Positions 1 to 10,990 of a DNA stretch of 64,000 nucleotides are shown in pieces. Location: the NCBI GenBank assembly GCA_023014485.1, contig JAJOZX010002352.1:444001-508000 (forward strand), read 5' to 3'. The DNA is from Bathynomus jamesi (Eukaryota > Arthropoda > Malacostraca > Isopoda > Cirolanidae). Made by a program: the position numbers and the translations under genes. The notes beneath the pieces were generated by a model, which was not told the DNA's origin, did not search any database, and was given only the letters and a program-made list of their open reading frames with translations. The first letter of the stretch is position 1. Every line of letters starts with the position of its first letter.

Positions 1-290
1 GGGAGGCGACGAGTACATCGCAGGTCCAATGAAGCCTTTAATCCTGAATGCGTCGAAGGTGTTGCTCAGGCTGGAAACAGAAAGTGAAGCGCAGGAATAG
101 ACACCCACGGACTCTGGCGGAACTTCGAGACCGGCTGATGAACGAGTGGCAGCAAATCGATGTTCAGTACATGCACAACCTCGTAGAGTCTCTGCCTCGC
201 CGGATTCGTGCGGTTATCAAGGCCAGAGGCGCCGTCACACGTTATTAGGTACATTCTGAGAGGGGTGACTAATTTTTTGTCCGGTGTGCT
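1..290 (+). mobile_element. Tc1-like transposon, right part, internally deleted
   Basis: The window opens inside a Tc1-like DNA transposon. A reading frame ending at 248 encodes the transposase C-terminus (PRTLAELRDRL... to GAVTRY). Just before it is the segment that follows the first catalytic region (RRRVHRRSNEAFNPECVEG). The part that normally lies between them, including the second Asp and the third acidic residue of the DDE triad, is missing. The right inverted repeat ends in CCGGTGTGCT at 290, followed by TA and a (TA)n run. The copy at 54853-55790 has the same internal deletion. Not functional as a transposase gene. Confidence 0.85.
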
Positions 291-312
291 TATATATATA
301 TATATATATATT
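291..312. repeat. (TA)n microsatellite
   Basis: A short (TA)n run directly abuts the Tc1-like right end; TA is also this family's target dinucleotide. Confidence 0.9.
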
Positions 313-644
313 ATATGAATTTTTCTTATTGATGACTTATTTATAGGTCAGAAAAGTTTATACAATTGTTTTTATTTGAGAGGTGAAAATCTCTTAAAAT
401 TAGAGAAGAATGTTTGCCGTGAGGATTCGAGACGTTGGCGTTTGGGATAAGCACGATTTATATAGATCCATTCTTCTTCCCTTCCAAATTCTCCCTCCCC
501 ACATTTATATTCCTATCCTTCGCAAAGCGCATAACAACAACCTCTACTTTACAAACCGTTGTTGTTGTTGTTGTTATTATTATACTTCAACTGAAACTGG
601 AATTCAACGATCATCCTGTACAAGTCGAGGTAATTTGAAAATTT

Positions 645-783
645 TCTGCGAAATTAGACTCCCTTCATTTATGAAATGTAGCTCCTCCAAATTATAGTGC
701 AAACTTTATATTGAAATAGTCTCATATTCTGAAGTTAAATTTACTGTAAAAATGTGTGTGTGTTGTGTGTGTGTGTGTGTGTG

Positions 784-814
<31 letters not shown>

Positions 815-1040
815 GCCGCTCGATCATATTGGTCGATATAATCTGAATTTTTTTATAGAAATAAGACGCCTTTATTTATAAAATATAGCTATTTATAAAG
901 TATAGCTACTGCAAATTAAATTGCAAACTTATATTGAAATAGTCTCATATTCTGGCGAAGTTAAACCTAATGTAAAAATGTGTGTGTGTATGTACTATGT
1001 ATGTGTGTGTGTGTGTGTGTGGTCGTGGTCGTTCTCTTGC
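645..1040. repeat. Tandem duplication with embedded (TG)n tracts
   Basis: Two direct copies of an AT-rich unit about 225 bp apart share the string around ATTGAAATAGTCTCATATTC and each runs into a (TG)n tract (about 751-812 and 963-1021). No gene is visible in 313-1357. Confidence 0.75.
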
Positions 1041-1788
1041 GCAGAGAAAATTGTACTCAATTTTTTCTTTAAAAATGTAATACATTATATTCAATATTCG
1101 TATAGTAAGGTTTTGAAAGCAATTATTGTGATTATATTTTTGTTAACGATATAAATTCTTTGTTTAAACTAATGTTTATCTTATAATGAAAGCCGTTCAT
1201 ACGATCTGTTATAACAGATTTTATACAAAACCTAACTATTTCTTCCTTCCATATAATGAAATTATCATTATACAATTTTTAGTTTGAAAATAGATAATTA
1301 TACAAGCTTTCAAAAATAATGTTAGTTCGTGACCTCCGTGTGAAGAGAGACTTAAAAGTGATGCACCGGAGCTCGGGCTCCGGCCGAGCAGGAGTTCCGG
1401 CCATTTTAGAAAACCACCTGCTCCGGCCGGAGGTCTCACTAAACTAGAGGCCGGAGGTGCCAAGTACACCAAACTCAATTCTGACAATTTTTAGTTTTAA
1501 TTCTATAAAACTATAAAACCTCATTTCTGCACCTATCCGAATATTTCAGTTCTCAGATTACTGTAATAATAATTTATTTTATATGAGTGATCAGTGATTG
1601 TATTAATAATTGATTTGATATAGGCTACTTTACTCAGCATTCAGCAAGACATCATAAGTTTCATAACCTGAGGATATTCGGTTCAATTGGAATTTTAGGG
1701 AAATTAGCACACACAAAGCATAGAAAGTCGACTTTTATAAAGTTTAAGTTATTAAAGACTGAATTTAAAATAGCAGGACTATAATATA

Positions 1789-2883
1789 CAGGGTGTACAT
1801 AAAGTCAGGATCTATTTTTGTGAAGCAGTTGGAAATTATATGGAATTCAATCATAAAATGATAGAGGTAACATTTATTAAATAATTAAGAGTAGGATTCG
1901 ACGTGACGCCCATCAGTATCCCTGCACAGCTCAAATCGTTCCGCAGCATTTCTAAACACATTCTGGAGCATTTGCGGGGTTATGTTATCTGCAGCAGTTC
2001 GTATACGTGTACGTAAGTTTTCAAGACTCGTAATCTTCGTCTGATAGACGTGCGATTTGATAAAGCCCCATGCAAAGAAATCTAAAGGGGTTAAATCTGG
2101 TGATCTTGCTGGCCAAGGTCTGTTGCTTCCGCGTCCGATCCAGCGTTTTGGAAAACGTCCATTTAGATAATCCTGAACAATTTTGCATAGTGACAAGGAG
2201 TACCATCATGTTGATAGACGACGGGGATAGGATTGTTAGTACCGTCGTCTATCAACATGATGGTGCTCCTTGTCACTATGCCAAAATTGTTCAGGATTAT
2301 CTAAATCAGTGGTTCTTAACCGGGGGGGCGCGCCCCCCTAGAAACAGGAATTTCTCTAATTGTATTTGTTATTCTCTTAACGAGAGCATGGGCTAATATT
2401 GAGAAGTTATTGAGAATGTTATTTTGATTGAAGGGGGGCGTGGAGGGAAGGACCAATTCCTAGAGGGGGCATGGTAGTAAAAAGGTTAAGAACCACTGAT
2501 CTAAATGGACGTTTTCCAAATCGCTGGATCGGACGCGGAAGCAACAAAAGACCTTGGCCAGCGAGATCACCAGATTTAACCCCTTTAGATTTCTTTGCAT
2601 GGGGCTTTATCAAATCGCACATCTATCAGACGAAGATTACGAGTCTTGAAAACTTACGTACACGTATACGAACTGCTGCAAATAACATAACCCCGCAAAT
2701 GCTCCAGAATGTGTTTAGAAATGCTGCGGAACGATTTGAGCTGTGCAGGGATACTGATGGGCGTCACGTCGAATCCTACTCTTAATTATTTAGTAAATGT
2801 TACCACTTTATCATTTTATGATTGAATTCCATATAATTTCCAAGTGCTTCACAAAAATAGATCCTGACTTTATGTACACCCTG
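1789..2883. mobile_element. Mariner-derived foldback element, copy A (arms encode transposase C-terminus)
   Basis: Ends are CAGGGTGTACATAAAGTCAG and its inverse, flanked by TA. The two arms of roughly 430 bp are near-perfect inverses. Each encodes the same transposase C-terminal part: on the - strand from about 2196 to 1885, on the + strand from about 2471 to 2785, with [21 protein letters not shown] and VESYS. The arms flank a short loop at about 2222-2242. The first catalytic Asp and the helix-turn-helix region are absent, so no transposase can be made. The right arm is interrupted by a 192-bp hAT MITE. Copy B at 45265-46158 has the same loop in the opposite orientation. Confidence 0.9.
2307..2498. 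mobile_element. hAT-type MITE inserted in foldback copy A
   Basis: Terminal inverted repeats CAGTGGTTCTTAACC / GGTTAAGAACCACTG enclose 192 bp. They are flanked by a perfect 8-bp target duplication ATCTAAAT (2299-2306 and 2499-2506). Both features are diagnostic of the hAT superfamily. No coding capacity. Foldback copy B has the empty site, so this insertion is younger than the foldback. Confidence 0.93.
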
Positions 2884-2910
2884 TATAAACCCTAAATAGA
2901 TGAGACGATG

Positions 2911-2940
2911 GACCACACACACACACACACACCCACACAC
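2911..2940. repeat. (AC)n microsatellite
   Basis: Short AC-rich run next to the right end of the foldback. Confidence 0.85.
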
Positions 2941-3094
2941 ATAAATACTGAAATAAATCAATTGGCCGGAACCTCCGGCCGGAGGAAAAAACACTAAGCC
3001 GGAGGTTCCAGCCCTCCGGCCTCCGGTGCATCACTAGAGACTGACGCACGAACATCTGCAATGTTGCAGAATATATATATATATATATATATAG

Positions 3095-4227
3095 TGGCCT
3101 GTTGATAGTAGGCCCTATAATGTAATTAGATTAATTAAAGATTGTTTACGGGTCACTAATTTGATTTTTCGCTCAAATAAATAAATGTCATTAATAAAAG
3201 GTAATCAATAAGCTTCGTCAGTTTTAGTTTGATTAAAGAAGATAGATAATTCTCACAGTGTATAAAGTTACATTTCTTGATTAAAGAAAAAAAGAGTGTA
3301 AAAGTTACTGATTAACGTTCATAACAAAATGCAGATGCAAAATATATGATATTTTAATTAAATTATTGAGTGAGTTATACTTGCGCGATTGATATGAATT
3401 TGGGGTTATTTAACACTTTACCTCATTCGGGTCGCGTCAGTTTTACACCCGGCCAACTGCATGAGGCTGCTCAGTGCTCAGCCACAGCGCGCCAGATAGC
3501 GTGCTACATTCGTTCATGTCAAGTTTTTTTCCAATTTTCGCCGATATTTTTGCGAGTATAGGAATAATTAACAGTTCATTAGTTAGGTTAAGACCTACTG
3601 AAGAGGACTGTGTAGAAAAAATGTGTAAATAATAATAATAATTATATTATAAATTTCTAACATGAGGTAGTATAAGTTAAATTTTTGTTTCCCTCCGTAT
3701 CTTACTCCGCTTCTCCCGCCCATTTTCTCCATTATTTTTGTGAATATCTAAACGATTACTACTTCATTTAATACATGTACACGCTCCTGCATGTAAGATC
3801 TGGCGTCATGATCTTGACGCACCAATTTTTTGCAAAAAATTTCCTATTTGGATCCACGGTGTGCGTCCAATATGAGGTAACGGTAGTGATTTTGTTTGAC
3901 GCATGATGTGTTAAGGAAATAATATGAACCTACGCGGATCGACTGAAGAGGGATGCGATCATGCGAGGGTTTGACGGTCCTCATATGGTAGAAAAGAATG
4001 AAGGCGTTGTTTGAGGCAGAGAAGCAATCGAGGGAAAATTCTTGTATCGGCATGAGAACGAGTGAAAAGGGAATTCTTGTGAAGGTAAAAAAGAACTACT
4101 TCGCAATATCCAAGGTTATATGACGGAGGGGACCTACAGCTTTACGTGGGATCCGAATCACGGGTCGCTACATAATCTGGACACGGAGGACGGACGGTCT
4201 CCCATCCAACTACTACTACCCAGACTA
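3095..4227. other. No recognised gene or element
   Basis: AT-rich sequence within the 5' part of the window. Open frames here (for example 3370-3561 +, 3844-4053 -) have no recognisable family features. Read as intron or spacer of fry. Confidence 0.5.
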
Positions 4228-4425
4228 GGCTGACCATACGTACCGTTTTGAACGGGACAGTACCGTTTTGTATGGGTTTTTGTATGGGTTCTGTCACTGA
4301 AGAATAATTGTAAGCTCAATATGTTTATGTACTTACTTTTTCATGAATACAGAATATTACATAACCCCCGTCCCTTTTTTGCCATCCCAATGTCCCGTTT
4401 TTGTCTCAAGGAAATATGGTCAGCC
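4228..4425. mobile_element. Small MITE with GGCTGACCATA termini
   Basis: A 198-bp segment starts GGCTGACCATA and ends with the inverse TATGGTCAGCC. It is flanked by TA on both sides (4226-4227 and 4426-4427). It has internal repeats of ACCGTTTTG. No coding sequence. Confidence 0.65.
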
Positions 4426-4498
4426 TAACCCAGACCCAATGTCGTTTAACTTCGCTGATCAACGGGAAGCGGTGTTACGACATTGGCTACGACGTAGC

Positions 4499-4499
<1 letters not shown>

Positions 4500-4543
<44 letters not shown>

Positions 4544-4548
4544 TATAT
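4500..4548. repeat. (TA)n microsatellite
   Basis: Long uninterrupted TA run followed by imperfect TATTATATAT. Confidence 0.9.
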
Positions 4549-4777
4549 ATCCTTGTATATTATTTCGTTTAAACCCTTTAAACTTCAGGAAGTTTCATAT
4601 TTTTTTGAAACGATGTTAATATCCTTAAAATTTGTTTTCGGTTCTTGCGAATGTGACCTTTTCCGAATGAAGAGAACGAAGATATAAAAAAGTATTTGTT
4701 TCCGTTGTAAATGAGACGACGCTATTCTCTCTCCATTCAAATTGTTTGCAGATAATTTACGCGTCAAACGTCTTCTA

Positions 4778-6074
4778 CAGGGTGTTTGGAAAATCCCGTC
4801 ACCCCCTACAAAATGTACGTATTGTAATACCAATTTTATTTTTGTGTGATTAATTGTATTTATATGTGGTAGGTGTAATTTAAGAAACGAGTCACTAGCA
4901 GTAATTACTTTAATTACACTAAATACAGTTACTAATCAAGAATATCTGTATGTGCACCATCATTTTCGTAACAAAGGATTATGCGCCTCCACGTGCGATG
5001 TGAGAATCGACGCAACATTGCTGGAGTGATTGCACCAAATGTATCTCGAACAGCGTGTTTCGTGTTTCAGTTCCTCTGTTGCGCGGTAACGCACCCGGGA
5101 TACGTTCTGCTTGACAAAACCCCATAACGCATTGTCACACGGAAACGGATCTGGACTTTGGGGCGGCCACTCAAGAGGGGCGGGTAAATGTTGCGAGCCA
5201 CGGCCGATCCATTTGTCTCTGAACACTTCGTTGAGGAATTCCCTCGCATTAATGGCAAAATGAGTCGGAGCCCCGTCTTATTGAAACTACACCCGACCAA
5301 GCAGCCCTAAACGTTCGAGCTCAGGCACAAACCAGTTCCGTAACATGTTGAGGTAGGCAGTTTGGTTGACAGGACTCTCAAAAAAATATGGACCGACCAA
5401 GTTCCTGGCAGATTCTGCACCCCATATCATCACGTGCGGTGGATGGTGTTACATTTCCTCAAAGAAGTGTGGCTTTTCTTTGCTCCAGAAGTAAACATTT
5501 CTCATTTTGGCGCTACGGTAAATTGCACACTCGTCAGAAAAAATCACTGTTCCACTTGCAGGAATTGTTGGAAAAACCGTCAAAAACCGTTCACAAGTTT
5601 CATATCGTTTCCGCATCCCCGTATCACTTAATTCATTAACAAATGGCGGGCGGTATGGTTTCATGCGGAGATCTTTCGTCATGTGATCTCTCATTGTGGA
5701 CACGGCGACTGCGAGTTCTTGTGATCGTTTCCGAAGTGATTTTTTTCGGTGAACGAGCCACCGACGCAATCACACCTTCCCATTATTCCGCTCGCGTTGT
5801 TGGTCTGTCCCCGATGGAGCCAGTTTCAAACAGCTTTTTCTCCCAGCGTAATACCGTCTTGTTTGGTGGTGCAGCCTTATTTAATCTTGTGGCTCATCAC
5901 TACCCTTTCCTCCAGAGTGTAAGTGGACTGGTCTACCATTGTTCGCACAACTCTAATACCCGTAAAAGAAAACAAAATGTCAATGAATCGCGTATAAATT
6001 AATCACACAAAAATAAAATTGGTATTACAATATGTACATTTTGTAGCGGGTGACGGAACTTTTCGAACACCCTG
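4778..6074 (-). pseudogene. Mariner-type transposon with broken transposase, 46-residue D-D spacing
   Basis: A 1,297-bp element with ends CAGGGTGTTTGGAAAATCCC / inverse of about 60 bp, flanked by TA. The transposase is on the - strand. Its start near 5937 runs into an early stop. A central frame (5769-5449) holds the first catalytic Asp in VIFSDECAIYR. The QQDGAPTH-like second site is damaged near 5280. A 3' frame (5226-4960) holds WIGRG, EWPPQSPD and CDNALWGFVK. By my count 46 residues separate the second and third Asp, five more than in the other elements, owing to an insertion after WIGRG. Several frame breaks make it inactive. Confidence 0.82.
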
Positions 6075-6327
6075 TACGTCAAAGACCTCGTTAAGATCAC
6101 TTAAAAAATATTGATAAATTTAAAATAAACATTGTAAAGTGAAGGAAATGAGATGTGATGTTCACCTTGCGAACATCGACTGATATGATATTTTTTATCA
6201 TATATTTTATTTTTACATTTATGAGTTCTTATTTGTTAATGTCACTTGGGCAAACGTAGTTTTAACTCACCACTATTTTAACCGCTTTCAAATTTTGATG
6301 AGGTGCAAGTTTATTAGCCTCCCAGTG

Positions 6328-6340
6328 TGTATATATATAT

Positions 6341-6403
<63 letters not shown>
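6328..6403. repeat. (TA)n microsatellite
   Basis: About 75 bp of TA repeats with one TATTATAT interruption. Confidence 0.9.
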
Positions 6404-6408
<5 letters not shown>

Positions 6409-6705
6409 TAATAAGGATTGTCGACTTTACTGAGCTGTCTTTGGCGATCTTTATAATCACTCTGTGGAACATTTAATGAAAATACGGCTCGCTCGCAACT
6501 CTGTAGAAATAAGTGTCGTGTTTGATTTTGATCAAATTTACAATCTTTATTGCTCCAAAAATGAGAAAAAGATTATATGCACAATTAGATACTGCAATAA
6601 AGAGAGACAATCAATTTTAAGTCCTCTATAGTATTGGCAGATTTCAGGCAAGACCTTAATTAGAACAAATATTTTTTTCATTACACTCACTTTGTATGAA
6701 GGGTT

Positions 6706-6744
<39 letters not shown>

Positions 6745-6748
<4 letters not shown>

Positions 6749-7437
6749 TACACACAGACCGTACATGGAACAAGGAACTCTTCTGGGATAATTAAATCTA
6801 CTATAATCCGAATAAGTAATGGTAAATGACAAATACCATAGTTTTCTTTTTCATGATGCTAGCCCGACGTGGGCAACGGGTCACTCGCAAAGAGGTCCCA
6901 TAAATATAGCTTCCCTCACCAGCTATCTGCAAAGCAGACAGGATCCAGCTTTGGGACATGGATCTAGGGTTTAAAGCAGCCTAGCCCTGCCCATCTTCAA
7001 ACGGACATGTTATGTGCCTTGAAAAGTGGACGCTCAATTCTGCCACTTGAGGTTTAAGTTTTGGTTTTTGGCTAAAATATAATAATTATCCCTTTTTCTT
7101 TGATGCATTCAATCTGACGTGAAGGCAGCGAGTCTTTTGCTTATATTGAGGTTCTAAATGTAGCAGGGCTAGGCTGCTTTAAACCCTAGATCCATGTCCC
7201 AAAGCTGGATCCTGTCTGCTTTGCAGATAGCTGGTGAGGGAAGCTATATTTATGGGACCTCTTGCAGACCCGTTGCCCACGTCGGGCTAGCATCATGAAA
7301 AAGAAAAACTATGGTATTTGTCATTTACCATTACTTATTCGGACTATAGTGGATTTAATTATCCCAGAAGAGTTCCTTGTTCCATGCACGGTCTGTGTGT
7401 ATCATAAAAAACTCAGGGGACCATTCTGAGTTCATTC

Positions 7438-7440
<3 letters not shown>
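6745..7440. mobile_element. Large inverted-repeat (hairpin) element, copy 1
   Basis: Two arms of about 250 bp (6745-6993 and 7154-7405) are near-perfect inverses. They include the segment CGGGCTAGCATCATGAAAAA and its complement. A unique centre of about 160 bp separates them. A tail with a small hairpin ACTCAGGGGACCATTCTGAGT follows before the microsatellite. A second copy lies at 18707-19122. I do not recognise the superfamily and see no transposase. Confidence 0.8.

Positions 7441-7508
<68 letters not shown>
7441..7508. repeat. Compound (TA)n(TG)n microsatellite
   Basis: TA run passing directly into a TG run at the tail of the hairpin element. Confidence 0.92.
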
Positions 7509-8105
7509 TTCATATTGAAATAATTTGTTGATATATAGTTGTGGTATTTATAATTGATTTTAATTTATATTAATAATAATAATAATAATTAAGTGTTGTA
7601 ATAAGACTCGTTAATGCGAGCTATTTGGAGTTTGTCACGCGCGCTTCCTTTATTTGCCTTCTTCCGTTCTGTGTTCAGCTTTAATTCTTCCTCGAAGGTC
7701 ACTTGGGGTGGAAGAGAAAAAAAAAATGACCCCGAAAGCTCTAAAAATGGTAAGAACATTACATTCTCGTCCTTTCCATTTTATACGCTACACTTTCATA
7801 AAAATAACAATCTTTCTTTTAAATTATTTGAAGCGGTTTCAGTTTTCAAAATGGCGCCTTTCCTCCCCCCCCCCCCCTCTTTCGCTTTTCTTCGTCTGAC
7901 CTGATCAGATTCTTTAGTGTTAAATAATGTCCCTCACGATATTGGTTAATAGCTAGACGTTATTTCTTTTTCTTTCTTTCCAGAAACTTTAAATGAATTA
8001 GACCACTCACTTTGTAATTCAAAATACATTGAAATGTCCGCTTTTGGATGCTATATTTAAGACGTTCTTTCTTATATGGTTTAAGAACACACTTCTCAAT
8101 ATATA

Positions 8106-8474
8106 GGGTGGCCCACAAGTCCGGTCTCATAGGAAAATTTGTTTACAATTAAATTTACATTACATTAGAACTAAAACAAATGTTTAAATTTAAGTCTTGT
8201 TTTGGGACTTTTTTTTTTTTTGTGGCAGGTAGAACAACACGCAAAGGCTAATATGGAAAAGAGTTACACACGTGAGGAAAAGACCTCCCCTTTTCCTCAG
8301 AAGTGTAACTCGCTTCTGTATTAGCCATTGCGTGTCGTTCTACCTGCAGCACAAAAAAAAGTCCCAAGACAAGACTTCAATTTGAACATTAGTTTTAGTT
8401 CAAATGTATTAGTTTTGTAAATTTAATTTAAAATAAATTTTCCTACGAGACCGGGCTTATGGTACACCCTGTAT
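8106..8474. mobile_element. Mariner-type foldback MITE
   Basis: Two inverse arms of about 165 bp meet near 8285 (ACCTCCCCTTTTCC). The ends (AGGGTGGCCCACAAGTCCGG... and inverse) resemble those of the transposon at 56422-57194 (GGGTGTCCCATAAGACCGG). The shared internal string TCATAGGAAAA suggests a common family. The right end runs into (TA)n. No coding region. Confidence 0.85.
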
Positions 8475-8924
8475 ATATATACTGTGTATACATTTTTCCA
8501 CAAATATTTTAACCAGATTTTAACAAGATATATTTTTCGTGATGTAGAAGAGTTAAATAGTGCGATAGTTTTTAAAATAAAGCTCAATACATTAAATTTT
8601 TTGCAAGTTTATTAAGAAACTTCTACATGTGCTCCGTTGGTGGCTCTGCAAACATCTAATCAATACTCGATTTCAACCCATACCCGGCTCAACATCTCGG
8701 GCGATAACGTGTTGATTAATGGCTGATGCATTCTGTTTCAGCTATTCTTTTCTTGTGTGTGTTGTTCCCAAAGAAAAAAAAATCGAGCGACTCCCAAATC
8801 CGACATATTGGTATGGGCCAGACGAATTGCTCGCCCGATCCAAAAATTACTCGTGTTTTAAATGTAGAATATCACGCAGTGATCACGCGCGATTTTTGCG
8901 TAATGCAAAATTTACTCTACCAGG

Positions 8925-8995
8925 ATTCGAGCCCGGGGCCTCTTGATTGGTATTTGCGGGAATTGCCACTGAGCTACGACAGGATAAAAGTTGAT
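8925..8995 (-). repeat. tRNA-derived SINE head
   Basis: Read on the - strand, this gives an A-box-like TAGCTCAGTGGC and a B-box-like GGGCTCGAATCC at tRNA spacing. The anticodon arm does not fold well and no acceptor stem is evident, so I read it as a SINE head, not a tRNA gene. A second B-box-like GGTTCGACTCC follows at about 9080 on the + strand. Confidence 0.6.
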
Positions 8996-9240
8996 ACAAC
9001 ATGGCGAGCATTTCAACGGCGGCCGAAGAAACACTTAACATTCAATGGTAACACCCGCAACTTCTAATAAAGAAGTTCCGGGTTCGACTCCTGGTGGAGT
9101 AAATAATATATATGTAGCCATAAATCCCCAAGTAAGTCGAACAGGTTATGTATTTTAGATTTTCAAAATTTTAACGACTTTCGTTTGTGTTAAAGTAGTT
9201 GGGGAGGGGAGTTCTATAAGAAAGTTTAGAAAGTTTTTTG

Positions 9241-9443
9241 GGATCACCCGAAGATCAGGGCCCCCAGCCTCAATTACCAAATGATATCTTCGTTAAAACT
9301 AACGAAAATATCACGACTTAACCTAACCAATCGTCAAGGGCGTACATTTGACCTAACCGGGCATTCAGTTTAATTTATTATTATATTTGGTACTGTAAAG
9401 CAAAAAATAAGAATACATGGGGGGCCTGATCTTCAGGTGATCC
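9241..9443. mobile_element. MITE with GGATCACC termini
   Basis: A 203-bp segment bounded by GGATCACCCGAAGATCAGG and its inverse CCTGATCTTCAGGTGATCC. No coding potential; superfamily undetermined. Confidence 0.65.
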
Positions 9444-10059
9444 GGTTTTTTTTTGGTTTTTTTCCAAATTTCACTCGTTAGGATTTTAATTCAAAAAGTC
9501 GGAATCAATTAAGTCGTCCTTTATGCTACCTCAGCCTTTACACACCCTCTGGTTGTTTTAGGTTAGGTTAATCTGAGCTAATCTAACGTAGGTTAATATG
9601 TTTTAAATGACATGGGCTGGACCTGTAAATCAAAATAACTTTTTATGAGGTAGTTGTAGTCGCTTTATTCAAATTTGTCACTCATTTTTCGTGCAAATGC
9701 ATAGTAATGGTGAAAATTACAGTATGATACTAATAATATACATATATATATATATATAAATAAGTGCACTCATTTTTGGTCCGACGAGTATAATTTTGTG
9801 CTATTTGTACAGGGAAATAGTGATGACGTCATTTTCTATGCGCCGTTCACATGTCTTTCAGTCCGAACGTAGTAGATCAGTTTTGTATGATGTTGTTGTG
9901 CGAAGGGTGTGAGTTGTTCCTTCCTTACGGCAATTGAACGTTTTGGCCATAATGATCAGACGTCATTAACGTTTTTCAAGGAACACGGGGTTCTCCCAAC
10001 ATCCAGACAGTGCCCAAAGTGTGGTAATCTGTGTTGTTATCGCGAAGATCTGTAGGCCT

Positions 10060-10452
10060 TATATCTTTCGTTAAAATACATTTTTCTAGTGTATTTTGGT
10101 GTGCTTTGTTCAAATATAACTTTCATTTCCTGTGCAAATTTAAAGAAATAAGAATTTGTTTACATTATTTCGGAGTCATATTTCGTCATATCAGGAATGA
10201 ACTTTAGGTTATTAGCGGGGGTCAAGGGGCGGAGCCCCCCCTGTTAGCGTTCGGTTCAGTTAGGTTAGGTTTAGTTTAGTTAGTTTTCATAATTTTTGGT
10301 TAATATATTGCTATTCACATGACCAGAAATGAAATACGACTCCGAAGTAATGTACAAATAATCATATTGCTTTCCATCTGCACAGGAAATGAAGGTTATA
10401 TTTGAACAGAGCACACCAAAATACACTAGAAAAATGTATTTTTTATTTCAAC
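10060..10452. repeat. Foldback repeat with GC-rich centre
   Basis: Inverse arms of about 140 bp (10066-10205 and 10313-10450; TTTTTCTAGTGTATTTTGGT and complement) flank a centre that holds a GGGGCGGAGCCCC-type self-complementary string. No gene seen. Confidence 0.75.
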
Positions 10453-10894
10453 TTCAGGCCATGTCATTTGCGACATAATTATCCTAACGTAACCTAATCT
10501 CAAAAAAGTAGGTCGTTCAGGAAAATCCGACTTATTTACAAATTCCAACCTCATTGGTAAAATAGGTGGCTTACTGTTGTCGCTACTTGGGGATATAGGA
10601 GATTGTAGACACCAATCGACCAGGGAAGTAGTCCGGGGGGGGGGGGGGAGACATTAGGTAGAAGACGGAGCGCTGGATCCCCTGTTTCTTCTGTCACTGT
10701 CCTCTTCAGCTGATCTTTTTCCGTGGTGTCTCGTCTACCCTGTGAGGCTGAGCAGTCGAGCATGCTCTCAAACAGTTCTCCCTCTATTCTTCACTACACA
10801 TACATGCATTTTACACACTACACAAGCTTTTCAAAATTTATAAAAAAAAATAAATTGATAAAATGTTATCATAAATAGATAAATGAATAAAATG

Positions 10895-10990
10895 GGCCTC
10901 ATATTCATAGACCTTGATTTTGGCTTTCTCCTCCTTATATAGGAGGGGGCGTTTTGGCGGGCACTCGCCCTTGCCCTTCCTTCATATATA
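10895..10990 (+). mobile_element. LINE 3'-end fragment
   Basis: CCTTGATTTTGGCTTTCTCC through CACTCGCCCTTGCCCTTCCTTC matches the 3' tail of the LINE at 20915-21825. A (TA)(TG) microsatellite follows, as expected for a 5'-truncated LINE insertion. Confidence 0.65.

Larger units (their letters stand above)
1358..3034. mobile_element. Possible hAT-like element carrying nested insertions
   Basis: The interval begins GTGATGCACCGG and ends with its inverse CCGGTGCATCAC. Both ends continue into GC-rich CCTCCGGCCGGAGG-type repeats. This resembles hAT-superfamily termini (inference). No transposase is visible and no clean 8-bp target duplication was found. The interior is largely occupied by the foldback at 1789-2883. 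Confidence 0.4.

Noticed and set aside
10256..10290. Interstitial telomeric repeat (TTAGG)n
   Set aside because: Only one or two TTAGG units occur together here and near 19280; far too few for a telomeric tract.
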